A stretch of 64,000 nucleotides of DNA from Mesorhizobium loti (GTDB lineage Bacteria; Pseudomonadota; Alphaproteobacteria; Rhizobiales; Rhizobiaceae), in the NCBI GenBank assembly GCA_014189435.1, contig CP050293.1, positions 4,469,001-4,533,000 of the forward strand, given 5' to 3'. The notes under the pieces were generated by a model, which saw only the letters and a list, made by a program, of their open reading frames with translations, was not told the DNA's origin and ran no database searches. Positions within the stretch are counted from its first letter, which is position 1. Each line of letters begins with the position of its first letter. This document shows positions 1 to 9,149 of the stretch, one piece after another. The position numbers and the translations under genes were made by a program.

Positions 1-234
1 GCGGCGATCATGCTGATGGCGTTCATCGCAACGGTTATCGGCGGCCTAGGCAGTCTGGCTGGCGCCGTGCTGGCGGGCTTCCTGCTCGGTGCCGCATCAG
101 TGGTCATGCAGGTCATGCTGCCCATCGATGCCCGGCCCTTCCGCGATGCCTTTGTCTATGGAGCGGTCATCCTCGTCCTCCTCTTCCGTCCGCAAGGCCT
201 GATTTCGGCCCGTGGCACAAAGGAAAGGGTCTGA
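1..234 (+). CDS. Branched-chain amino acid ABC transporter permease, LivH-type, C-terminal part
   Basis: Only the last 77 codons lie in the window; the frame is open from base 1 and stops at 232-234. The residues are strongly hydrophobic and end in a motif typical of the LivH C-terminus (LLFRPQGLI followed by a short basic tail). LivH and LivM form the inner-membrane channel that imports hydrophobic amino acids or related compounds, powered by LivG and LivF. The next gene starts three bases after this stop and encodes the partner LivM-type permease, which confirms the operon. The start and the usual ATPase genes are presumably upstream, outside the window. The substrate cannot be told from this piece. 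Confidence 0.9.
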   Translation, partial: AAIMLMAFIATVIGGLGSLAGAVLAGFLLGAASVVMQVMLPIDARPFRDAFVYGAVILVLLFRPQGLISARGTKERV

Positions 235-237
235 TCC

Positions 238-1326
238 ATGTCCGCAGCGTCCCCGGCCATCGAGCCGCAACTGACCACCGGCGCCATCGTTGCCAAAACC
301 CCTCGGCCCTTCGTGCTGGCGCGCCGTACCATCATCACGCCGATCCTGCTGGCGCTGTTGATGATCGCCATCGCGCTGCTGACGATGATGACCGGATCGA
401 GACCATTCAATCAGGTGATCATTGATGTCTTCCTCCGCGTCATCCTCGTCGTCGGCCTTTATGTATTTATTGGCAATTCCGGCGTGCTGAGCTTCGGCCA
501 TATCGGCTTCACCTGCCTCGGCGCCTATGTGGCGGCGTGGCTGACGATCAATCCCATCATGAAGAAGATGGCCTTTTCCGGTCTTCCCGGCTGGCTGATA
601 AAAACCCAAATGCCCTATTGGGAGGCGGCCATCATCGCCGCGATCTTTGCAGGTCTGGCGGCGCTGATCTTCGGGCGAATCCTGATGCGGCTATCGGGCA
701 TCGCCGCCTCCATCGCGACCTTCGCCATGCTGGCGATGATCAACACGATCTACTCCAACTGGGAAACCGTCACCGGCGGGACATCGTCGGTCGTCGGCAT
801 CCCGATCATCCGCTCGATCTGGCCCTATCTGATCGCCGCCATCATCTCGATCTTCATTGCCTGGGCACATGCAATATCGCGTTCCGGTCTGGCACTGCGT
901 GCCGCCCGCGACGAACCGACGGCAGCAGCAGCCTCCGGCGTCGATATTCCAAGGGAGCGGCTTGTCGCCTTTGTGATCTCCGGTGCCATAATGGGTCTCG
1001 GCGGCGCCTTAATGGCCCACTCCATCGGGGTTGTAACGCCGGATACCTTCTATCTCGGTCTCACCTTCATCACCATCGCCATGCTTGTCGTTGGCGGCAT
1101 GGGCAGCCTTTCGGGCGGCGTGATCGGTGTCGTGTTCCTCTCGGCCCTCATTCAGACCCTGCGCTGGCTGGAAGCCGGGGTTTCCATTGGCGACGTCGCC
1201 TTCGCCATACCGAAAGGCCTTCAGGAGATCGCCCTGGGTATCATCATGATCATCATTCTGGCGCTTCGTCCGGCAGGCGTTTTCGGCAATCGCGAGATCT
1301 CTTTAACCCGCAACCGCGGTGACTGA
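238..1326 (+). CDS. Branched-chain amino acid ABC transporter permease, LivM-type
   Basis: A 362-residue inner-membrane protein with about eight to ten hydrophobic segments. The motif GNSGVLSFGHIGF near residue 80 and the GGMGSLSGGVIG stretch near 290 are typical of the LivM family, as is the C-terminal LRPAGVFG. It should pair with the LivH-type permease that ends three bases upstream and work with the binding protein encoded 42 bases downstream. The N-terminus has about 30 extra polar residues before the first membrane span, which is common in LivM proteins. The exact cargo is unknown: many rhizobial Liv-type systems carry amides, urea or aromatic compounds rather than leucine. Confidence 0.93.
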   Translation: MSAASPAIEPQLTTGAIVAKTPRPFVLARRTIITPILLALLMIAIALLTMMTGSRPFNQVIIDVFLRVILVVGLYVFIGNSGVLSFGHIGFTCLGAYVAAWLTINPIMKKMAFSGLPGWLIKTQMPYWEAAIIAAIFAGLAALIFGRILMRLSGIAASIATFAMLAMINTIYSNWETVTGGTSSVVGIPIIRSIWPYLIAAIISIFIAWAHAISRSGLALRAARDEPTAAAASGVDIPRERLVAFVISGAIMGLGGALMAHSIGVVTPDTFYLGLTFITIAMLVVGGMGSLSGGVIGVVFLSALIQTLRWLEAGVSIGDVAFAIPKGLQEIALGIIMIIILALRPAGVFGNREISLTRNRGD

Positions 1327-1327
1327 C

Positions 1328-1347
1328 CGGCGGATTGTGAGCCGCCG
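1328..1347 (+). promoter_or_regulatory. Short stem-loop between permease and binding-protein genes
   Basis: A 6-bp perfect GC stem (CGGCGG at 1328-1333 and CCGCCG at 1342-1347) with an 8-base loop sits between the LivM-type gene and the binding-protein gene. Stem-loops here can stabilise or partly terminate the message so that binding protein and channel are made in different amounts. That role is inferred; there is no U-tract. Confidence 0.3.
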
Positions 1348-1368
1348 TAACCTTGAAAGGAGAAGTCT

Positions 1369-2565
1369 ATGATAAACAAACTAAAAATAGCGACAGCAAC
1401 GATGCTCTTCACCGCAACGGCTGCCTTTCCAGCCTTGGCGGACGACAGCAAGATCGTGGTCGGTTTCGCCACGGCGGAATCGGGCTTCATGGAGGCTTAC
1501 GACAAGCCTGCCACCGATGCCGCGCTGATCCGCATCGACGAAATAAACGCCGCCGGCGGTCTTCTGGGGAAGAAGATTGAAGTCGTGAAAGCCGACACCA
1601 AGTCCGACCGTGCCGAAGGCGCAAAGGCAGGTCTTTCCGTTCTCGACCAGGGCGCTGACCTCGTCGTCGTCTCCTGCGACTACGACTTCGGCTCGCCAGC
1701 GGCACTCGCCGCCGAGGCGGCTGGCAAGGTTTCCTTCTTCCTCTGCGCTGAATCGGTCAAGGCGGGCATCCAGGGCGTAGGTCCGCACAGCTTCTCCGCG
1801 TCGGTGCTGGCGGCCGTGCAGGGAGCGACGATGGCCGAATGGGCATACAACAAGAAGGAGGCCAAGACCTTCTACCGCCTGCTCGACACCTGGACGGAAT
1901 ACAACAAGGGCATCTGCGACGGCTTCGACTGGATGATGCCGAAGCTGGAGACCAAGGGCGCCAAACTTGTGGGTCAAGATACCTTCAAGAACGACGACCC
2001 CTCAATCGCTGCCCAGATCAGCCGTATCAAGGCCCTGCCAAAGGAGCCCGATGCGATCATGCTTTGCACCATGATGCCGGGCGGTGTTTCGGCGGTAAAA
2101 CAGATCCGTGCCGCCGGCATCAATTCGATGATTCTCAACGGCTCCGGCATGGACGGCAGCTACTGGCTGTCGGCTGTACCTGACCTTTCCAATTTCTACG
2201 TTCCGGTCCAGGGTTCCATCTACGGTGACGACCCGAACCCGGAAGTCAACAAGTTCAACGCAGCCTACAAGGCCAAGACCGGCGCCGACCCGTCGTCCAT
2301 GTATGTCTATCCAGGTTATGTCATGATCGACGTCTGGGCAAAGGCCGTCGAACGCGCCAAGAGCATCGATGCGGATGCCGTTGTCGCAGAACTCGAAAAA
2401 ATGAAGAACGAGCCGACCCTTTTCGGTCCCCGCACCTTCACATCCGAACTGCACCACCAGAACCAGACCAAATACCTGATCGCTGACACCGAGAAAGGCA
2501 AGCCATCGATCATCGACAGCTGGACGATCTCCGAACCGATCCCGCTTGACGCGCTCTTGAAGTAG
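1369..2565 (+). CDS. Periplasmic substrate-binding protein of a Liv-type ABC importer
   Basis: A 398-residue type 1 periplasmic binding protein. The first 24 residues form a Sec signal (lysines, a hydrophobic core and a likely cleavage after AFPALA). The mature part opens with KIVVGFATAESGF and continues with the two-lobed Leu/Ile/Val-binding pattern, including NAAGGLLGKKIEVV and the YPGYVMIDVWAKAVERA segment near the end. The start is supported by the Shine-Dalgarno sequence AAGGAGAAG seven bases before ATG. It captures the ligand for the two permeases just upstream. No ATPase gene follows, so the ATPases are expected upstream of the window. Confidence 0.92.
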   Translation: MINKLKIATATMLFTATAAFPALADDSKIVVGFATAESGFMEAYDKPATDAALIRIDEINAAGGLLGKKIEVVKADTKSDRAEGAKAGLSVLDQGADLVVVSCDYDFGSPAALAAEAAGKVSFFLCAESVKAGIQGVGPHSFSASVLAAVQGATMAEWAYNKKEAKTFYRLLDTWTEYNKGICDGFDWMMPKLETKGAKLVGQDTFKNDDPSIAAQISRIKALPKEPDAIMLCTMMPGGVSAVKQIRAAGINSMILNGSGMDGSYWLSAVPDLSNFYVPVQGSIYGDDPNPEVNKFNAAYKAKTGADPSSMYVYPGYVMIDVWAKAVERAKSIDADAVVAELEKMKNEPTLFGPRTFTSELHHQNQTKYLIADTEKGKPSIIDSWTISEPIPLDALLK

Positions 2566-2611
2566 TCGTGGCGACCGGCTCGGTCCGGCCGTTCTTTCCA
2601 TCCCGCAATGC

Positions 2612-2641
2612 AAAAACCGGCCCGCATGATGCGGGCCGGTT
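2612..2641 (-). terminator. Intrinsic terminator for the minus-strand catabolic operon
   Basis: An 11-bp perfect stem (2615-2625 with 2631-2641) closes on the loop ATGAT. Read on the minus strand the stem is followed by a run of five U residues, so it is a canonical terminator 29 bases after the SnoaL-like gene stop. It also lies 49 bases after the plus-strand binding-protein gene, where it may act as a weaker convergent terminator. Confidence 0.8.
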
Positions 2642-2670
2642 CAATTCATCAGTCCATGACATCCAAAACT

Positions 2671-3087
2671 TTACGTCCGGGCCTTGCGGTAGGAATCCTT
2701 GAGCGCAATCCGCGCGCCTGAAAAAACGAAGATGTCGCAGCCGTCGACCTCTATCTTGTCGCCCGCTGCCGTTGTTCCCGTGAAGCGCCAGGAAGACAGT
2801 CCGGTAGCTCCGCTGACCACATGGCTGTCATTTGACCAGGCAGCATCCGGAAAGGTTGAAAAGATAGCGGCATAGGCAGCCCGTACGGCTTCCCGTCCAA
2901 TGTGACGGCGACCGCTCGGTTCGGGTCCAGCCGAGCCATGGAAGGCGCAATCCTCCGCCATGCAGGCCATCAAGCCGTCAAGGTCGTGGGCGTTCCACGC
3001 CGCCATAAACCGACCAAGAAGCGCAGACCGCTGTACCGGAAGATCGCCTCCGGTCATGACTGTCTGGTCCGCATGTTCGCCGATCAT
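2671..3087 (-). CDS. SnoaL-like / NTF2-fold small protein
   Basis: A 138-residue protein with the pattern of the SnoaL/NTF2-like superfamily: an N-terminal helix (FMAAWNAHDLDGLMACMAEDC) followed by GREAVRAAYAAIFSTFPDA and three strands ending in a recognisable IFVFSGARIALKDSYRK. Members are small alpha+beta barrels that act as isomerases, hydrolases or binding partners. The start codon overlaps the stop of the upstream aminotransferase gene by four bases (ATGA), so the two are translationally coupled. It is the last gene before the terminator. The reaction cannot be read from sequence; a role in the same catabolic pathway is inferred from the operon. Confidence 0.75.
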   Translation of the reverse strand: MIGEHADQTVMTGGDLPVQRSALLGRFMAAWNAHDLDGLMACMAEDCAFHGSAGPEPSGRRHIGREAVRAAYAAIFSTFPDAAWSNDSHVVSGATGLSSWRFTGTTAAGDKIEVDGCDIFVFSGARIALKDSYRKART

Positions 3088-4466
3088 TCAAGTCCCTCCT
3101 TGGCAACCGCACCGGTCAGGCGCTCAAGCGTCCGGCTCATGCGCGTCATGATTTCCTTCACATCGTCTTCTGTCGAGATCATCGGCGGACAAAGCGCGAG
3201 CTGGTCGCCGATGGCGCGGAAGATGAGGCCTTCCTCCTGGCCGATCCCTGCTGCGATCGTCCCTGCGCGCCCAACCTTGGCGAAGGGGCGTTTCGTCGCC
3301 TTGTCTGCCACCAGCTCAACGGCGCCGATAAGACCGGTGCCCCGCGCTTCGCCGACGAGCGGATGATCGGCAAACGAGCGAATGCCGGCCTGGAACGACG
3401 TCTCGAGGCGGGCCGCGTTTCCGATCAGGTCCCGCTCCTCGAAGATGGCGAGGTTTTCGAGACCCACCGCCGTGGCTACCGGATGACCCGACGCCGTGAA
3501 GCCGTGGCCGAAATTGCCGATCGTTGCGGTGTTGTCGGCGATCGCCTGATAGATCGCCTCCGAGAACATCACCGCGGCCAGCGGCATGTAGGAGGAGGTG
3601 ATCTGCTTGGAAAGCGTCATGATATCAGGCGTGAAGCTGAATTTCTGACAGCCAAAGGGCGTGCCGAGCCGCCCGAAACCACAGATCACCTCATCTGCTA
3701 TCAGAGTGATATCATTTGCCCGGCAGATTTTCTCCACACCTTCCCAGTATCCGACCGGCGGCGGCAGAACGCCGCCAGCTGCCATCAGCGGCTCTCCTAT
3801 GAAGGCTGCGATTGTGTCGGCCCCTTCTTCCGCGATCACCGCTTCCAGCTCGGCGAGCAGACGCGCCGTGAAGGCCGCTTCGTCTTCGCCTTCCATGCCG
3901 AAACGATAGAAGTGCGGGCAGGTCAGGTGGCGAACGGGTATCGCCGGCAGGTCGAAGTCGCGATGGTTGATCGGCAGGCCCGTCAGGCTGCCGGAGGCGA
4001 CGGTGATGCCGTGATAGCCTTTGGTCCGTGCCAGGAATTTCTTCTTTTTGGGCCGGCCCAGCGCGTTGTTCATGAACCACATCATCTTCACGATGGTGTC
4101 GTTGGCTTCCGAGCCCGACGACGTGAAGAAGACACGCGTCAGGTTTTCCGGCGTCATCTCCACGAGTTTCTCCGCGAGCCGGATAGACGGCTCATGCGCC
4201 TTGGAGGAGAAGGTGTGGTAGTAGGGCAGCTTCAGCATTTGCTGATAGGCAGCGTCGGCCAACCGCTTTTCCGAAAAGCCGACGCCCACAGACCACAGCC
4301 CCGCGAGCCCTTCGATGTATTCCTTGCCGCGCTCGTCAAACACACGGATGCCGTCGCCGCGGCTGATGATCAGCGGCCCGGTTTTTTCGTGCTGACGCAG
4401 GTTTGTGTAGGGGTGCATGGTTGTGGCGATGTCGGCGGCGGCGAGAGAGTTGGAAAGCGCGTCCAT
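3084..4466 (-). CDS. Class III pyridoxal-phosphate aminotransferase
   Basis: A 460-residue fold-type I aminotransferase of the omega-amino-acid/aspartate aminotransferase family. Visible PLP-site features are the SGSEA phosphate-binding motif (117-121), ADEV with Asp258, and LSKQIT with the Schiff-base lysine Lys287. The length is normal for the family. The start is supported by GAGGA ten bases upstream. Such enzymes move an amino group from an omega-amine or beta-amino acid to pyruvate or 2-oxoglutarate. In this operon it would suit removal of nitrogen from the open-chain product of lactam or N-heterocycle cleavage, but the substrate is inferred. It is coupled to the SnoaL-like gene downstream. 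Confidence 0.9.
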   Translation of the reverse strand: MDALSNSLAAADIATTMHPYTNLRQHEKTGPLIISRGDGIRVFDERGKEYIEGLAGLWSVGVGFSEKRLADAAYQQMLKLPYYHTFSSKAHEPSIRLAEKLVEMTPENLTRVFFTSSGSEANDTIVKMMWFMNNALGRPKKKKFLARTKGYHGITVASGSLTGLPINHRDFDLPAIPVRHLTCPHFYRFGMEGEDEAAFTARLLAELEAVIAEEGADTIAAFIGEPLMAAGGVLPPPVGYWEGVEKICRANDITLIADEVICGFGRLGTPFGCQKFSFTPDIMTLSKQITSSYMPLAAVMFSEAIYQAIADNTATIGNFGHGFTASGHPVATAVGLENLAIFEERDLIGNAARLETSFQAGIRSFADHPLVGEARGTGLIGAVELVADKATKRPFAKVGRAGTIAAGIGQEEGLIFRAIGDQLALCPPMISTEDDVKEIMTRMSRTLERLTGAVAKEGLE

Positions 4467-4561
4467 GGAAGTCCTCAGCGGCTTGGGGAAATGGTTCGGG
4501 CAGTGAGTTCGAGATGGTCCTCGATCGCGGGCGTGGAGCCTTCACGATTCGGGAAAACCAA

Positions 4562-5293
4562 TCATGAGAGGCCGTCGGAATGGGTGTCGATGATCCGTCG
4601 CATCAGCGCGGCGACGTCGCGCGCATTCGGCGGATCGGAGTGGATGCAGACGGTGGCGAAGTCGACCGGGCGGACCGTGCCGTCTGTCGTGACCAGTTCG
4701 TGTCGGGTAAGCGCCCCCACCATGCGATGCTCGGCAAGCGTCAGGTCGATGGCCGACTGTACCCTTGGAATGATCAGGCCACCGCCGGGAGCGTAGGCAA
4801 GATCGGGAAAGAACTCGCCCACGAAGGCAACGCCGAGTTCATCTGCCGCCGTCTCGTGACAGGTTCCCGCCATGCCGAAGAGCGGGACGCCGAACGGCTT
4901 GACCGCCGTGGCAATTGCCCGGGCAGTGTCGATGTCGTTCGCGGCCATGCCGTAAATGATGCCGTGCGGCTTGACATGGCTGAGCTGCCCGCCCTCGGCG
5001 GCCAGCATCCCTGTCAGCGCACCGATTTGGTAGAGGAAGGCGGCTGTCAGTTCCTCCGGCTGAAGTTTCATTTCGCGCCGGCCGAACCCCTCGCGATCGG
5101 GAAGGGAGGGATGCGCCCCAACCTGCTTTCCATGCGAAAGCGCGAGCCGCACGGTCTTCAGCATGGTCCATGGATCGGAGGCGTGGAAGCCGCAGGCGAT
5201 GTTGGCGCAATCGATATGAGGCATGATGCCGGCATCGTCGCCGAAGCGCCAGTTGCCGTAACTTTCCCCCATGTCGCAATTCAGGGTGACCAT
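4562..5293 (-). CDS. LamB/YcsF family protein (PxpA-like, 5-oxoprolinase subunit A homologue)
   Basis: A 243-residue LamB/YcsF protein. It opens with LNCDMGESYG and carries ANIACGFHASDP and GAHPSLPDREGFGRR, the hallmark motifs of PxpA. In the characterised PxpABC system PxpA works with PxpB and PxpC to open 5-oxoproline with ATP. Here no PxpB/PxpC genes are seen; instead the operon holds HyuA/HyuB-type oxoprolinase homologues and a molybdenum hydroxylase. That makes another cyclic amide a more likely substrate than 5-oxoproline itself. The gene lies 12 bases downstream of the molybdenum-hydroxylase large subunit on the same strand. One change from consensus is Ser in place of Gly in the HAGD motif (HASD). 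Confidence 0.88.
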   Translation of the reverse strand: MVTLNCDMGESYGNWRFGDDAGIMPHIDCANIACGFHASDPWTMLKTVRLALSHGKQVGAHPSLPDREGFGRREMKLQPEELTAAFLYQIGALTGMLAAEGGQLSHVKPHGIIYGMAANDIDTARAIATAVKPFGVPLFGMAGTCHETAADELGVAFVGEFFPDLAYAPGGGLIIPRVQSAIDLTLAEHRMVGALTRHELVTTDGTVRPVDFATVCIHSDPPNARDVAALMRRIIDTHSDGLS

Positions 5294-5305
5294 GGTTTGC
5301 TTGCC

Positions 5306-7654
5306 TCAGCCCAGAGTGTTTGCTGCCCAGCCGGGGGCTATGTGCGGGAATTCCGGTGGCGGTTCGCGCTCGTGCAGCAGCCGAAGCACGCGCGGCGGCG
5401 TCAGTGGCAGCTGCTGCACCGGCTTGCCGATGGCGCGCGCCACCGCGCAGCCGATCGCCGCGCCCACGGCCAGGATTGGGACCTCACCGGCGCCCTTGGT
5501 GCCGAGAGGCCCCATCGACGGTGCGCCCTCATAGAGGTCGGCGGCGACCGGAATCACGTCCTGCGCCAACGGCAGGCGATAGGTCTCGAAATCGTCCTGC
5601 GCGATGCGTCCGTCGACGGTGAGCGTCACCTCCTCATGCAAGGCATAGCCCAGCCCCTGCACCACACCGCCCTGTATCTGGCCCAGGATGGCGCGCGGGT
5701 TGAGCGCGCGGCCGACATCTTGAACCACGCGATAGGCCAGCACCTCGACATGACCGGTGTCCGGATCGACCGCCACCTCGGCCTCGTGAACAACAAAGAC
5801 GGGAATGTCGAGTGCATCGATGAAATGCCCCATCGCGCAGCCGGACATTGCCGGAGTGTTCCTGGCGGTAAAGGCTCCGCTTCCTGTAATCGGGCCGGTG
5901 GTGGCCTGCGCATGGGCGACGACAGCGGGGATCGACATGCCGGAACCGGGACGACCCGTGATCTCGACACGACCATCCCGCAGCACCAGGTCTTCCGGTC
6001 GGGTCTGGAGCATCTCGCCGGCGGTCCGCAGCAGCTTCTCCCGCACCTCTGCACAGGCGGCGATGCTCGCAGCACCAATGGACACGGTGGTGCGCCCACC
6101 GCCAACGCCGACATCGAGACCGGCGGCATCTGTATCGGCTTCGCGCACGATCACCTGGTCGGGAGCGAGGCCGAGCTGCCCAGCCACGATCTGCGGCAGG
6201 GATTGCACCATCGTGCCCGATCCGATCTCCACACCCGACGTGACCAGCGTTGCGCTGCCGTCGGCGTTCAAATTCACCGTCGCCGCCGAGGGTCCGACGA
6301 AAACGAACCATGTGCCGACCGTGGTCGCGATTCCATAGAGCCTGCCGTCGGCCTTCGCTTCCGATGTGCCGGTACTGGCACGCAACGCTTCCATACGATC
6401 GAGCATCGGACCCAGCACGTCGGCCTCGAAAACCTGGCCCGTGGCGCCGAGATCGCCATCTCCAAGGACATTTTGCTTCCGGAACTCCATTGGGTCGAAG
6501 CCCAGCGCATCGCAGATTTCGTCGGTGTGCCGCTCCAACGCGAATGTGTTGTAGACGCCGTTGCAAGCCCGGAAAGCGCCGTTGGGCGGTGTGTTGGTGT
6601 ATACGGCGCGGCTGACGAGCCGCATTGCGCCAACCTTGTAATTGCCGCCCAGCGTGTGCGCCGTCATCGTCGTCAGGAAGACCTGTTCACCGCCATACGC
6701 ACCGCAGTCCATCAGCACGACCGCCTCGCGCCCGGCAATGTATCCTTCTGGGGTGACCGCGGAGCGAATGCGGATTTCCGCGTTCTCGCGACAGAGGCAG
6801 GTTGCCATCTCTTCCTGCCGGGTGTTTTCCAGGACCACCGTGCGCCCGGTCATCCGCGCCAGAAGTGCCGTGATCGGCTCGATGGACGCATCGAATTTCA
6901 GGCCGAACCCGCCACCGACAGGGGGTACGGTGACCCGCACACGCCCGGGCGGAAGCTGCATGACCCTTCCGGTGACGTTGCGCACTGTCCAAGGCACCTG
7001 CGTCGAGGTCTGGATGTGAGCACGGCCGTCCTCCCAGGAGCCGATGGCAACGCGCGGTTCGAAGGGTACATGGCTCTGCCGGCCAACGGTGAAGCTGCTC
7101 TCGACGATGCGTATGTCGGGACGGGCGAAAGCAGCATCGACATCGCCGCGACTGGATTTTGCCTCCCATGCAATGTTGCCGGCGCGTGCACCGCCTTCCG
7201 TGATCACCTCATAGCCGCGCCAGCCTTCGTGGACGAGACGGGCGGCGGGCTGGAGCGCTTCGGCCATGGTGAACACCGGCGCCAGCGGCTCAACCTCGAG
7301 CACGATGGCGGCAAGTGCCGCTCGCGCCTGCTTCTCCGTCTCGGCGGCGATGACGGCGATTGGCTCGCCGTGATAGCGGATGGTGTCGATGGCCAAGAGC
7401 GGATGGTCGGCAATGCCGATGCCGTAGAGCCCTGGCGCATCGGCGCCGGTCGCCACCGCGCGCACGCCTGGACAGCGAAGTGCCGCCGAAACGTCGAGCT
7501 TGCGGATACGCCCCGCGGGAACGGTCGACCGCAGCAACACGGCATGCAACATGTCGGGGCGAATCCGGTCGTTGGTGTATTTCGTGCGCCCGCGGAGCTT
7601 GTCCTGCGCATCGCGGCGGGGAAGATTCATCACGGTGGCGGACAGCTCAGACAT
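5306..7654 (-). CDS. Xanthine dehydrogenase-family molybdopterin-binding subunit
   Basis: A 782-residue large subunit of a molybdenum hydroxylase (xanthine oxidase/CO dehydrogenase family). It has the N-terminal hammerhead domain (after RRDAQDKLRGRTKYTND) and then the molybdopterin domains with VGGGFGLKFD and GGRTTVSIGAAS. The catalytic glutamate is in GTKGAGEV at Glu724. I chose the ATG at 7654 because it overlaps the FeS-subunit stop by eight bases and gives a normal N-terminus; an upstream extension to 7801 would run over the FeS gene and has unlikely composition. With the next two genes it forms a small-medium-large enzyme that hydroxylates a C-H next to a ring nitrogen or an aldehyde. 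The active-site loop is not that of CO dehydrogenase as far as I can see. Confidence 0.92.
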   Translation of the reverse strand: MSELSATVMNLPRRDAQDKLRGRTKYTNDRIRPDMLHAVLLRSTVPAGRIRKLDVSAALRCPGVRAVATGADAPGLYGIGIADHPLLAIDTIRYHGEPIAVIAAETEKQARAALAAIVLEVEPLAPVFTMAEALQPAARLVHEGWRGYEVITEGGARAGNIAWEAKSSRGDVDAAFARPDIRIVESSFTVGRQSHVPFEPRVAIGSWEDGRAHIQTSTQVPWTVRNVTGRVMQLPPGRVRVTVPPVGGGFGLKFDASIEPITALLARMTGRTVVLENTRQEEMATCLCRENAEIRIRSAVTPEGYIAGREAVVLMDCGAYGGEQVFLTTMTAHTLGGNYKVGAMRLVSRAVYTNTPPNGAFRACNGVYNTFALERHTDEICDALGFDPMEFRKQNVLGDGDLGATGQVFEADVLGPMLDRMEALRASTGTSEAKADGRLYGIATTVGTWFVFVGPSAATVNLNADGSATLVTSGVEIGSGTMVQSLPQIVAGQLGLAPDQVIVREADTDAAGLDVGVGGGRTTVSIGAASIAACAEVREKLLRTAGEMLQTRPEDLVLRDGRVEITGRPGSGMSIPAVVAHAQATTGPITGSGAFTARNTPAMSGCAMGHFIDALDIPVFVVHEAEVAVDPDTGHVEVLAYRVVQDVGRALNPRAILGQIQGGVVQGLGYALHEEVTLTVDGRIAQDDFETYRLPLAQDVIPVAADLYEGAPSMGPLGTKGAGEVPILAVGAAIGCAVARAIGKPVQQLPLTPPRVLRLLHEREPPPEFPHIAPGWAANTLG

Positions 7655-8144
7655 GGACGCCTCCCACCAACTGGCCAGCCTTCCGCGCTTGGTCGAGGCA
7701 GTCGGCCACGGTGTCGACGATCCGCTCATATCCCGTGCAGCGGCAGATGTTGCCGACCATCGCGGCTTTGATTTCGGGACGGCTCGCATGCGGATTGTCA
7801 CGCACGAAGGCCGAAAGGCTCATGACCATTCCCGGAAAACACATGCCGCATTGCACGGCATCGGCCGCCTCGAAAGCCGCCTGGAGCGGGTGCAACGGGT
7901 GGTTTCCGGAACTCAATCCCTCGATGGTCGTCACCGCGCATCCCTGGACGAGTGCAATCGGCTTCAGGCAGGACGGCACCGCTTCGTCGTCGACATGCAC
8001 CGTGCACGCGCCGCAAAAGCCTTCGCGGCAGACGGCTTTGGTCCCCGTCAGGAATCGTTCCTGCCGCAAGATGTCGACGAGCGGCGTCATCGGATCGCCA
8101 TGAAAGCGGCAGTCCTCGCCATTCAGCTGGAATGTCACGGTCAT
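7647..8144 (-). CDS. 2Fe-2S iron-sulfur subunit of molybdenum hydroxylase
   Basis: A 165-residue small subunit with two 2Fe-2S clusters. The plant-ferredoxin-type cluster uses Cys39, Cys44, Cys47 and Cys59 (CREGFCGACTVHVDD...C). The second, helical cluster uses Cys99, Cys102, Cys134 and Cys136 (QCGMC and CRC). The ATG at 8144 overlaps the stop of the FAD subunit by four bases; the longer open frame to 8219 lies inside the neighbouring gene and is not needed. It passes electrons from the molybdenum centre to FAD. The three genes overlap in the order FAD, FeS, Mo, which suggests balanced production of the subunits. Confidence 0.93.
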   Translation of the reverse strand: MTVTFQLNGEDCRFHGDPMTPLVDILRQERFLTGTKAVCREGFCGACTVHVDDEAVPSCLKPIALVQGCAVTTIEGLSSGNHPLHPLQAAFEAADAVQCGMCFPGMVMSLSAFVRDNPHASRPEIKAAMVGNICRCTGYERIVDTVADCLDQARKAGQLVGGVHV

Positions 8145-8992
8145 GCCAGGCCCCCGGTCTTGAGAAGTGCCGCAACACCGCGCTTGACCAGCGGCGGAAG
8201 AACCTGGCGCCGGTACCAACCCTCCGCTTCCTTGCCGTCGCGGCCCTGAAAATCATTGTGCTCCAGTGCAAGCTCGGCGGCACGTTCCGGATCGAGGGCG
8301 GAGGCCGGGCCTGCCCTCATGGCCTGTTCGAGCGCCGTCCAGCGCCGCGCTACCGGCTCCACCGAGCCGACGGCAATGCGACATCGTTTGTCTTTGTCCA
8401 TCGCGAGGGAGACGATGGCGACCGGATAGTCGCCGGCTTTCCTAAGCGGCAGGCGGATATGAGCACTTGCGACAAGGTCGCGGCGCAGATGAATTCTCGT
8501 TACGATCCCGTCGGTCAGCAGCGTATGCCTGTCTTTGAGGAAATCCGAAATACCGAGGAGTTTTGGGCCTTCGACCGTCTCCAGCTCCACCGTCGCCTCA
8601 CAGACGAGAAGCGCAGGGACCAGATCGGCGGCGGCAAAATCGAGGGCACAAAGGTTGCCACCCACGGTGGCGACCCTTCGGATGCCGGGATTGGCCGCAC
8701 CCTCCGCAGCGGCAACCACCCCTTCGAAGCCCGCTGCGCCGTACAACGCGCGGCCAAGGACTGCGTGGGTAACGGCTGCGCCGATCACGACATGGTCCGG
8801 TTCGATTTCGACCTTGGACAAGGCCGGTATTCGATGGAGTGCGACCACCGCCTCGGGAAGGTCGATCCCGCGTCGTGGATCACGCATCATCCAGGTGCCG
8901 CCGGCAAGCACCGCCGCACCTTGCCGGCGTGCGGCCATTGCCTCGTCAAGTGTGCTGGCTGCGGTGAACGATCGTTCCACGCTTGATGCCAT
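8141..8992 (-). CDS. FAD-binding subunit of molybdenum hydroxylase (CoxM-like)
   Basis: A 283-residue FAD-binding subunit of the xanthine dehydrogenase/CO dehydrogenase family. Two flavin-contact motifs are visible: AVLAGGTWMM near residue 32 and VATVGGNLCALDFAAAD near residue 107. The usual C-terminal CODH FAD-binding domain follows. It is the first gene of the three overlapping hydroxylase genes and is followed by a four-base ATGA overlap. The 157 bases upstream, before the HyuB-type gene, have an A+T-rich part (about 9065-9110) that could hold an internal promoter, but no clear promoter boxes were identified. Confidence 0.9.
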   Translation of the reverse strand: MASSVERSFTAASTLDEAMAARRQGAAVLAGGTWMMRDPRRGIDLPEAVVALHRIPALSKVEIEPDHVVIGAAVTHAVLGRALYGAAGFEGVVAAAEGAANPGIRRVATVGGNLCALDFAAADLVPALLVCEATVELETVEGPKLLGISDFLKDRHTLLTDGIVTRIHLRRDLVASAHIRLPLRKAGDYPVAIVSLAMDKDKRCRIAVGSVEPVARRWTALEQAMRAGPASALDPERAAELALEHNDFQGRDGKEAEGWYRRQVLPPLVKRGVAALLKTGGLA

Positions 8993-9149
8993 CTGTCATA
9001 CCCCTCGGAAGTAGCCGTCTTTTGCGGCGCTGCAGCATTGTTGCTCCAGCTTTAGGCTCCTGTGAAATAGTAATTCTTTGAATATCGTATCGAGAAAACA
9101 GATAACTCCATGCTAGCGCCCGCAAGGTTTGCGGCGCGCTCGTTGGTGC

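Noticed and set aside
4580..7771. A 1063-codon plus-strand open frame opposite the PxpA-like and molybdenum-hydroxylase genes
   Set aside because: It is rich in Arg, His and Gly, has no recognisable domain and lies fully antisense to well-supported genes; long antisense frames are expected in high-GC DNA.
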